Assembly (NCBI GenBank): GCA_934692455.1
Contig: CAKUTY010000001.1
Location: forward strand, 1 to 40,867
Reading direction: 5' to 3'
From: an uncultured Erysipelotrichaceae bacterium
GTDB lineage: Bacteria; Bacillota_I; Bacilli_A; Erysipelotrichales; Erysipelotrichaceae
Length of the DNA stretch: 40,867 nt
Positions 34,399 through 40,867 of the stretch are shown one piece after another. A program made the position numbers and the translations under genes. Below the pieces are notes generated by a model, which saw only the letters and a program-made list of their open reading frames with translations, had not been told where the DNA came from and did not search any database. Position 1 is the stretch's first letter; the number at the start of each line of letters is the position of its first letter.

Positions 34399-35370
34399 AT
34401 GTATAAATTAACAATCGTAGTAGCTATATATAACGTTGAAAACTATCTAAAGAAATGCTTAGATTCTTTAGTTGACCAAACATGTGGTGATTATCAAGTG
34501 TTTTGTGTCAATGATGGTTCTACTGATAAAAGTAGAGATATCATCTTGGATTACTTAAATAATGATAAATTCAAATTATTAGATAAAACTAATGGTGGTT
34601 TAAGTGATGCGAGAAACTATGGAATAGAGAGATGTGAGAGTGAATATATTTCTTTTATCGATGGCGATGACTTTGTAGAAAACAATTATGTAGAAACAAT
34701 CATTAACACACTAGATAAAGACAAGAGTGCTATGATGGTCTTTTCGTACAATCAGTATTATCTAGCTAATGGTAGTAAAGAACTCGTAAGTTTAAAAGTT
34801 GAAAATGGTATCTATAACTTAAAAGATAAAAAAGAATTATTAGCTTATACACCAAATGCTGCTTGGAATAAGGCTTATAAGACATCATTATTTAAAGATA
34901 ATAAGATACTTTATCCTTATGGATATCGTCATCAAGATATGGGAACAACTCCTAAGTTATTATTAAAGGCTAATAGCATTTCTTATGTTGATAAACCTTT
35001 ATATAACTATCTAATTGATAGACCAAATAATATAACAGCTCAAATCGATAAGAAACTATATCACATCATTGATATGGCTAAAGAAGTTATGGACTACTAT
35101 ATATCAGAAAACTGTTTTGATGAATATGTTGATGAATTTGCATATTTGATTAAAAGAAACTTCATTCAATCATTAAGAAAATCAATGAAGTTACAAGATA
35201 AGAAATTTGTCTATCAATTCATAGATGATATCTTCGATGTAGAAGATAAGTACTTCAAAAATAGTAAAGACATCTATCGTGTTAATGAAGAAAAGGGTGA
35301 TGATGTTTATTTGTCACGTATTAAATGTAAGTTATATTATGCACTAAAGAGGTTGAAAAATGGAAAATAA
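34399..35370 (+). CDS. Glycosyltransferase family 2 (type A of the second duplicated pair)
   Basis: A 323-residue GT2 with TIVVAIYNVENYL, VNDGSTDKS, TNGGLSDARNYG and DGDD (D88-D91), then AAWNKAYKTSLF and YRHQDMGTTPKLL. It is the counterpart of the GT2 at 18321 and, like it, starts 7-8 nt after a TATAAT box without a Shine-Dalgarno. The following GT2 starts 11 bases before its stop, giving translational coupling. It acts in the cytosol on a lipid-linked acceptor. The conserved Pro after the first strand is replaced by Ala (VVAIYN instead of VVPVYN), which is uncommon but not in the catalytic centre. Donor unknown. Confidence 0.87.
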   Translation: MYKLTIVVAIYNVENYLKKCLDSLVDQTCGDYQVFCVNDGSTDKSRDIILDYLNNDKFKLLDKTNGGLSDARNYGIERCESEYISFIDGDDFVENNYVETIINTLDKDKSAMMVFSYNQYYLANGSKELVSLKVENGIYNLKDKKELLAYTPNAAWNKAYKTSLFKDNKILYPYGYRHQDMGTTPKLLLKANSISYVDKPLYNYLIDRPNNITAQIDKKLYHIIDMAKEVMDYYISENCFDEYVDEFAYLIKRNFIQSLRKSMKLQDKKFVYQFIDDIFDVEDKYFKNSKDIYRVNEEKGDDVYLSRIKCKLYYALKRLKNGK

Positions 35371-37582
35371 GATAAGTATCATTGTCCCTGTATATAATGT
35401 TGAAAAATATATTGGCAAGTGTTTAGAATCACTTGTTAAACAAGACTATAGTAACTACGATATTTTGGTAGTTAATGATGGTTCACCTTTTAATGAACAA
35501 GCAATCATTGATGAATATGTTAAGAAATATCCAAGTATCATTAAGAGTATTGTGAAGGAAAATGGCGGCTATGGTAGTGTTTTACAATTGGCCTTCAACA
35601 AAAGCGATGCGGACTATGTTTTAGTATGCGATCCGGATGATTACCTATCTAATGATGCCCTAAGTACCTTAATCGCTTATCAAAAGAAAGATAATGTTGA
35701 TCTGGTTGTTGGTGCTAAGAATTTGGTATATGAAGATAGTGATGAAGAAACATATGACGCTTCTTATAATGCTGAATTTGGAAAACTTGTTGATGGCAAG
35801 AAATATACAAGAGGAAACAAAGACTTTGATGTGTTATTCTTCCTAGAACCATCACCACATGCCAAGTTATATAAAAGATCAATTGTAAAGGATATCGTTT
35901 TCACAACTAAAGTTAGTTATACTGACAACCTTTTGTATTTCTATACTTTAAATAATGTTAAGAGTGTAACATATTGTGGAAAAGCCTTAAGCTATTATTT
36001 GATTAATAGAAGTGGTAATACTAGAACTGATTTAAAACCTACTATTATTGATAGTTGGGTTAAGGTATTTAATTCAATCATGGATCAAGTATCTAATCCT
36101 TGTGATATCTTCTATTATCGTATGTTTGAATCTTTTTATTCTATTTACTATAAGATTGATAATATAGGTGGAGACAAGGATGTTAAGTTTTCTAAGTATG
36201 AATTATTATATAGTTTCTTAGAAAAGTTAATTAAGCATAAGGATTTAATCTTAAAATATAATGACTTATACCAAGAAGAATCTCCTAAAATGAGAAGACA
36301 AAAGGAAGCTTTGTTAAGTAGTGATACATCACTTAAAACCTACAACAAGCTGGTAAATGATAGAGTAAATGGTTCTTTTAAGACTAAAATTAAAAATAGA
36401 ATTCTTGATACTAAGTTATATTCTATTTATCATTTCCATGCCAAATATTACAAGACTCGTAATGATGAGAAGATGTATTTAGCCAAGGACGTTAAGGGTG
36501 ATTTAGTATTCAATGATGACAAGGTGCATTTCTTTGGTTATTATGTAAGACCATGTGTTTATAATGGCAAGGTTTTATCTCATCGTTTAAATGAAGATAA
36601 TTTTAACTATAAACAAGAAATTGATATTTTAGTTGATGATGAAAAGATATCTTCATCAAAAGCATGGAACTTTCAACAGGGTTCTATGGCTACTTGGACC
36701 AGTGATAAGCACATTATTCATAATGACTTTGATGGTACTAAATATATCAGTAAGCTTATTAATATCGAAACTAAGGAAGTTAAGATAATTGATTATCCTA
36801 TCTATTCTGTAAGCAATGATGGAAGTTTTTCTTTGAGCTTAAACTTCTCAAGGCTTGCTAAATTAAGAAAAGACTATGGTTACTTTAATCTTCCTTACAA
36901 TAATTTAGAAGATGAATCAAATGATGGTATTTATTATGTTGATATTAAAAATAATACTTATTCATTATGGCTATCACTAAAAGACATTAAAGACTTTAAG
37001 ACAAGTGATACGATGATTGATGCCGTTCACAAGGTTAATCACATCGACCTATCACCAGATAATACTAAGGCTATATTCTTACATCGTTGGTTTAAAGAAG
37101 GCATTAAGTATACAAGATTATTGTGTGTTGATTTAAAGACTAAAGAGCTAAAAGTATTAGCTGATAATAAAATGGTTTCACATATGTGCTGGTACAATAA
37201 TGAAACATTATTTGGCTATTTAAGAGGGAACAATAATCAAGATGGCTATTTCTTTGTTGATTTAGATGGAAACCAAAAACACTTTAAACATGAATTATTA
37301 GTAGATGATGGTCATCCTACTGTTTTAAACAAGCGTTATATCGTTACCGATGCTTATCCTGACTATACTTGTAAGTCTAAATTGATGTTGATTGATTTAA
37401 AGAAGAACACAGTTAAGATTCTTGGAAAGTTCTATTCATATAAAAAGTATCAAGACGATAGAAGATGTGACCTTCATCCTCGTTTCGATGATAAGGGTAA
37501 CATGTTAACACTTGATACTGTATGTAGTGGCAAAAGAAATATCTGTCACTTAGATATTAGTGCTTTGATTGAGAAACAATAA
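35360..37582 (+). CDS. Glycosyltransferase family 2 fused to a predicted TolB/OGL-like beta-propeller
   Basis: A 740-residue fusion. Residues 1 to about 300 are a GT2 with IIVPVYNVEKYI, ENGGYGSVLQLA and DPDD (D91-D94), plus PSPHAKLYKRS, making it a paralogue of the GT2 at 19283. A helical linker of about 70 residues follows. From about 372 to the end come repeated beta-blade-like units of 40-60 residues: NHIDLSPDN (D and P as in TolB blades), MCWYNNETLFGYLRG, GHPTVLNKRYIVTDAYPD with H652, and CDLHPRFDDKGNM with H706. The HP pairs resemble oligogalacturonate-lyase-like propellers, where His residues hold a metal. The domain could bind or modify an anionic polymer. The start overlaps the previous gene; AGAGG lies before it. 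The last 26 bases overlap the convergent SGNH gene. Confidence 0.85.
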   Translation: MENKISIIVPVYNVEKYIGKCLESLVKQDYSNYDILVVNDGSPFNEQAIIDEYVKKYPSIIKSIVKENGGYGSVLQLAFNKSDADYVLVCDPDDYLSNDALSTLIAYQKKDNVDLVVGAKNLVYEDSDEETYDASYNAEFGKLVDGKKYTRGNKDFDVLFFLEPSPHAKLYKRSIVKDIVFTTKVSYTDNLLYFYTLNNVKSVTYCGKALSYYLINRSGNTRTDLKPTIIDSWVKVFNSIMDQVSNPCDIFYYRMFESFYSIYYKIDNIGGDKDVKFSKYELLYSFLEKLIKHKDLILKYNDLYQEESPKMRRQKEALLSSDTSLKTYNKLVNDRVNGSFKTKIKNRILDTKLYSIYHFHAKYYKTRNDEKMYLAKDVKGDLVFNDDKVHFFGYYVRPCVYNGKVLSHRLNEDNFNYKQEIDILVDDEKISSSKAWNFQQGSMATWTSDKHIIHNDFDGTKYISKLINIETKEVKIIDYPIYSVSNDGSFSLSLNFSRLAKLRKDYGYFNLPYNNLEDESNDGIYYVDIKNNTYSLWLSLKDIKDFKTSDTMIDAVHKVNHIDLSPDNTKAIFLHRWFKEGIKYTRLLCVDLKTKELKVLADNKMVSHMCWYNNETLFGYLRGNNNQDGYFFVDLDGNQKHFKHELLVDDGHPTVLNKRYIVTDAYPDYTCKSKLMLIDLKKNTVKILGKFYSYKKYQDDRRCDLHPRFDDKGNMLTLDTVCSGKRNICHLDISALIEKQ

Positions 37583-38549
37583 AGTCATCGATATTGTCTT
37601 TATTCAACCAATAGCCAAAGCCTTGTTCATATAGGTTTCCATAATAGGCATGGAAGGCAATACATTCAAGAACCATATCACTGACTTCGGCGTTGTAATG
37701 AGAATTATCAATCCAATAAGCAGAATTTGTAGTAATATCGTTATAACCTGAGAAGTTGCAAAATTCAGTTATATTAGCTAATTCTTTTAAGAATTTTAAA
37801 TAGTTTTGATCTAGTGCAGCTTCATAAGTTACATAATACATAGGATTTGTGAACACCACAAACTTAATGTTGTTGGCATCACATAATTCCTTCAATTCTT
37901 TGATTTCAGCTATCGTTTCCTTAAGACGATAGCTTTTTCCTATACTTGGTTCTGCATTATCAAAGTCATAATTACTTGTAGCTCCATAGTCAGAATTCCA
38001 ACCAAATTCATAGAAACGATAGGCATAAGAATCATCAACTTTATGTTTGTAGATGACAGTGGTTAATGATTTAAAAGCCATGGCTGGATCTAGATAATAT
38101 GAATAGAACTTAATAGGGTTTGTCTTTGATAATTCATATGAGGCATTAGAAGAACTATTATGGCTTAATGGATCAATAGTATATGACAAATTATCAACGC
38201 CTAGATAAATAGCCTTAACATAAACACCATTATCGATTAAAGTTTTCACATTGTTTAAAGCTTCTACCGGTAATCCTTCTGAATAGGTCATATTATAAGC
38301 CTTTTCTCCCCATAGATTATTGGCGTGGATATTACCAACTCTACTAGAACCAAAGATAAAAGTATCAAACTTATCAGGATTATCTAAAATATATGTCATC
38401 TTTATAAAGTTCTTATTTGGCTCTACACCATTGTCTTTAATATCTAGAGGATGAAACACATTAAAAGGATCAATATATATCGATAATGATACAGATATTA
38501 ACGCTAGAATCAAAATAAAGAATAATGTTTTTTTAATAAATCTTTTCAT
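37557..38549 (-). CDS. Membrane-anchored SGNH-like O-acyltransferase partner, pair 3
   Basis: A 330-residue protein with an N-terminal helix (about 6-25) and an external SGNH fold: block I FIFGSSRVGN (S68/S69, G72, N73) and the Asp-His dyad D281/H284 in WIDNSHYNAE. The arrangement is that of DltD-like and AlgJ-like partners that receive acyl groups from MBOAT proteins. The MBOAT gene ends 2 nt upstream, so the two are coupled. No Shine-Dalgarno is visible before the ATG. The C-terminal codons overlap the end of the propeller-fused GT2 gene on the other strand by 26 bases. It is shorter than the other two partners and lacks their extra C-terminal domain. Substrate unknown. Confidence 0.75.
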   Translation of the reverse strand: MKRFIKKTLFFILILALISVSLSIYIDPFNVFHPLDIKDNGVEPNKNFIKMTYILDNPDKFDTFIFGSSRVGNIHANNLWGEKAYNMTYSEGLPVEALNNVKTLIDNGVYVKAIYLGVDNLSYTIDPLSHNSSSNASYELSKTNPIKFYSYYLDPAMAFKSLTTVIYKHKVDDSYAYRFYEFGWNSDYGATSNYDFDNAEPSIGKSYRLKETIAEIKELKELCDANNIKFVVFTNPMYYVTYEAALDQNYLKFLKELANITEFCNFSGYNDITTNSAYWIDNSHYNAEVSDMVLECIAFHAYYGNLYEQGFGYWLNKDNIDDFIVSQSKH

Positions 38550-38551
38550 AA

Positions 38552-39976
38552 TTAGAATTGGAAATAAATAAAGTTAACTTCACCTACATAATGTAGTAAT
38601 AGAATCATCAATAATAAGATGAAGTAAGCTAAGTATCTAATTGCCTTTGGCTTGTTATTTAAGATAGTTAGGGCATCATATTTAACATTTATATAATCGA
38701 TGATAAATAGTGGAATTAGATAAATTGCTAACATCGTCAATAGATATGGGGCTTTTACACCAAAGCTATATAAACCAGAGACGATATATGATTTAGGACT
38801 AGTAATACCTTCAAAGATATGTTTAAAGATATATAGGGCATCATGTAGATTGGAAGCTCTAAAGAAGACCCAAGTAATTGACATTAAGATAAAGATTAGA
38901 GAGACTTTAATAAACCATGTGAATGAATAGGTTTTAGTGTTCTTCTTAATATGAAATATATCTTCAAGGATTTGTAATAAACCATGAATACCACCCCAAA
39001 TCACAAAAGTGATATTAGCGCCATGCCATAAGCCACTTACTAGAAATGTTGCGAGTAAATTAAAGTAATGTCTAAGTCTACTACAACGATTACCACCTAG
39101 CGGAATATAGACATAGTCTTTAAACCATGATGATAAGGAGATGTGCCATCTAGACCAGAATTCTTTAATAGTTGTAGAGAAATATGGAGTCTTGAAGTTG
39201 TCCATCAAATCGATATTTAATAGTTTGGCAGAGCCTTTGGCGATATCAGAATAGCCTGAGAAGTCACAATAGATTTGGATTGTGAAAAAGAAGGCTGCTA
39301 ATACTAGGGCAAAACCTTGGTAATAAGATAAATCGTTATAAACCATATCAACATAGTAAGCTAAATTATCGGCTACAACTATTTTCTTAAAGAAACCAAC
39401 GGTCATTAACTTTAATCCATATACAGCCTTGTTGTAGTCAAATTCTTTTTCTTTTCTAAGTTGCGGTAATAGATTATCAGGTCTTTCAATGGGACCGGCA
39501 ACAAGTTGTGGAAAGAAGGATACAAATGTTGCGTAGTAGCCAAAATGTTTCTCAGCCTTAATATTTCCTCTGTAGACATCTATGCAATAACTTAATGTTT
39601 GGAAGGTATAGAAGGAAATGCCTACTGGTAATAATAAATTTAATGAAATGCTATGTAGTTTATTGCCTAGTAGGTAGTTAATTGTTTCAAAGAAAAAGTT
39701 GAAATATTTAAACACAAAAAGAATCCCTAAACAAACAAGAAGGGTAATGATTAATATTAGTTTCTTATGTTCTATATTCTTTTCTATTAAGATTGCACAT
39801 AAATAGGAAGTAAAAGTAGTGATAAATATTAGAAACACATACTTGGCGTTCCATGACATATAGAAGTAATATGAGGCAATCAACAATAAGATCCAACGGT
39901 ATTTGTTTGGTAGTAGCCAATAGATGATAAATACCAAGGGTAAAAAAATGGCATAGCTTAAAGAATTAAATAACAT
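38552..39976 (-). CDS. MBOAT O-acyltransferase (AlgI/DltB-like), pair 3
   Basis: A 474-residue polytopic MBOAT with catalytic H318 in VSGLWHGANITF and the blocks FFPQLVAGPIERP, QIYCDFSGYSDIAKG, FWSRWHISLSSWFKDYVYIPL and GGNR. Of the three MBOATs here it is closest to the classical AlgI pattern. It would transfer acetyl or another acyl group across the membrane for delivery by the SGNH protein encoded next. Its start overlaps the stop of the lipid kinase gene (TAATG), placing all three in one reverse-strand operon. The neighbour suggests the acylated substrate may be a lipid-linked or glycerophosphate polymer, but this is inference. Confidence 0.9.
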   Translation of the reverse strand: MLFNSLSYAIFLPLVFIIYWLLPNKYRWILLLIASYYFYMSWNAKYVFLIFITTFTSYLCAILIEKNIEHKKLILIITLLVCLGILFVFKYFNFFFETINYLLGNKLHSISLNLLLPVGISFYTFQTLSYCIDVYRGNIKAEKHFGYYATFVSFFPQLVAGPIERPDNLLPQLRKEKEFDYNKAVYGLKLMTVGFFKKIVVADNLAYYVDMVYNDLSYYQGFALVLAAFFFTIQIYCDFSGYSDIAKGSAKLLNIDLMDNFKTPYFSTTIKEFWSRWHISLSSWFKDYVYIPLGGNRCSRLRHYFNLLATFLVSGLWHGANITFVIWGGIHGLLQILEDIFHIKKNTKTYSFTWFIKVSLIFILMSITWVFFRASNLHDALYIFKHIFEGITSPKSYIVSGLYSFGVKAPYLLTMLAIYLIPLFIIDYINVKYDALTILNNKPKAIRYLAYFILLLMILLLHYVGEVNFIYFQF

Positions 39977-40860
39977 TACTTACAAATCATCCTTATAGCT
40001 TTATGCATATTATCGATTGTTACATCAGTTGGACTATCTCCATACTCACCATCTAAGGTCCAAGGAATAGCTTCCTCAGTTTTAAATGTAATGTGGTTTG
40101 TCTTAAATGAATAGATTAAATCTGATTCATCAGTATTCTTTAATAAATAAGAAGTAATATCATTTAAATCTAAAATATCTTTTGGTTCTTTGATTAATAA
40201 GACCTCAAATTGACCATCATCTAATTTAACAGACTTCTTGTCCATTTTATAAAGTCCACCAACATAGTAAGTATTAGTTACCATGCCATAGATAAAATTT
40301 TCTTTGGTATGAAGTTGTTGGCAATCTACTTCAACAGCATAGGCTTTAATAGATGATAAAGACTTAATTCCTTCAATTACATAGGCTGCATGTCCAATGA
40401 TATTTTTAATGTCTTGTGGTGTTGCGTATGAAACACTTGTAAAAGCTCCAAAGGCTGCAACATAGACAAAGTACTTATCATTGTATTTGCCCATGTCTAC
40501 ATCTTTATAATTACCATAAGGAATAAGTTCAGCAGCTTTAGCCATATCACGAGGAATCTTTAGTGAATGAGCGAAGTCATTAGTGCTGCCTGATGGAATA
40601 TAACCAAGTGGCGGTATTTCATTAGGATTATTTAATAAACCATTGACTACTTCATTAAGAGTACCATCTCCTCCTGAACAGATTACTAAATCAAAAAGAT
40701 GGCCTTTATTTTTAACATATTCACTAGCCTCATCTCTTCTAGTAGTTGGGACAACAGTTAGTTCATATTTTGCGTTGGCAAAGACGTTTAGAATATCGTA
40801 TAGACGATTTTTAATTTGAGTTTTCCCTGAAAAAGGGTTATATACAAATAATACTTTCAT
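39976..40860 (-). CDS. Diacylglycerol kinase-type lipid kinase (DagK/YegS/BmrU family)
   Basis: A 294-residue soluble or peripheral membrane kinase of the DAGK catalytic family. The N-terminal VYNPFSGKTQIKNRL, the ATP-binding SGGDGTLNEVVNGLL and the IPSGSTNDFAHSL motif are all present, with TLDGEYG near the C-terminus. Family members phosphorylate diacylglycerol or related lipids; DgkB in Gram-positives recycles diacylglycerol released during lipoteichoic acid synthesis. The length is normal. It is the first visible gene of a reverse-strand operon and overlaps the MBOAT start by TAATG. Only 7 bases remain upstream in the window, so promoter and possible earlier genes are not seen. Family is secure; the lipid substrate is not. 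Confidence 0.9.
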   Translation of the reverse strand: MKVLFVYNPFSGKTQIKNRLYDILNVFANAKYELTVVPTTRRDEASEYVKNKGHLFDLVICSGGDGTLNEVVNGLLNNPNEIPPLGYIPSGSTNDFAHSLKIPRDMAKAAELIPYGNYKDVDMGKYNDKYFVYVAAFGAFTSVSYATPQDIKNIIGHAAYVIEGIKSLSSIKAYAVEVDCQQLHTKENFIYGMVTNTYYVGGLYKMDKKSVKLDDGQFEVLLIKEPKDILDLNDITSYLLKNTDESDLIYSFKTNHITFKTEEAIPWTLDGEYGDSPTDVTIDNMHKAIRMICK

Positions 40861-40867
40861 ACTTAAA

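Noticed and set aside
1..40867. Mollicutes genetic code (TGA as Trp), suggested by the very low GC
   Set aside because: TGA is used as a natural stop at the ends of several genes, often in ATGA overlaps, and Trp is encoded by TGG in conserved motifs.
1..40867. Wzx flippase, Wzy polymerase, priming phosphoglycosyltransferase or ABC exporter
   Set aside because: I looked for their motifs among all polytopic proteins and saw none convincing; the membrane proteins fit MBOAT or GT-C-like patterns better.

Overview
The window is a stretch of chromosome from a low-GC Gram-positive-type bacterium, roughly 30% GC by eye. Genes read TGA as stop (for example the ends of the genes at 1-678, 16739-18292 and 20268-21212), Trp is TGG, and Arg is mostly AGA. 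An LCP-family cell-wall ligase, a lipoprotein glycoside hydrolase, DltB/AlgI-type acyltransferases and a DgkB-like lipid kinase point to a Bacillota cell envelope, most likely a host-associated Bacilli or Erysipelotrichia-like lineage. I cannot name the genus. There are no tRNA, rRNA, CRISPR, IS or phage genes, and no gene-free stretch longer than about 110 bases, so the window is wall-to-wall coding.

Almost everything belongs to one large surface-polysaccharide locus that runs off both ends. Layout: (1) 1-4294, the end of a GT2 gene, a PTPS-related polytopic protein, and a convergent GT-C-like gene; (2) 4366-11030, a polyprenyl-phosphate GT2 coupled to a GT-C-like protein, a WecE-type sugar aminotransferase, and an MBOAT/AlgJ-like acylation pair; (3) 11120-12589, UDP-glucose dehydrogenase carrying an N-terminal XRE helix-turn-helix; (4) 12626-18292, three GT-C-like membrane enzymes and RmlA; (5) 18321-23480, three GT2s, one GT4 and UDP-galactopyranose mutase; (6) 23463-25223, a reverse-strand PTPS-related membrane protein; (7) 25331-29084, a GtrB-like GT2 and a second MBOAT/SGNH pair; (8) 29149-34384, a membrane-anchored unknown, a multidomain LCP ligase and a GH9 lipoprotein; (9) 34399-37582, two GT2s, the second fused to a predicted beta-propeller; (10) 40860-37557 on the reverse strand, a lipid kinase, a third MBOAT and a third SGNH protein.

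Inferred working model: UDP-GlcA (Ugd), UDP-Galf (Glf) and a dTDP-4-amino-4,6-dideoxyhexose (RmlA plus WecE, with RmlB presumably elsewhere) feed cytosolic GT2/GT4 enzymes. Two polyprenyl-phosphate glycosyltransferases charge lipid carriers for about seven GT-C-like enzymes on the outer face. Three MBOAT/SGNH pairs add acyl groups, LCP attaches the polymer to the wall, and GH9 may trim it. No priming transferase, Wzx, Wzy or ABC exporter was recognised, so the locus must extend further or use genes elsewhere.

The most striking points are the HTH-Ugd fusion with a 16-bp perfect palindrome upstream, a recurrent arrangement in which a TATAAT-like -10 box ends 7-9 nt before the ATG (predicted leaderless mRNAs, six genes), the GT2-propeller fusion, the five-part LCP protein, the GH9 lipoprotein inside a biosynthetic locus, and three convergent gene pairs whose coding ends overlap.
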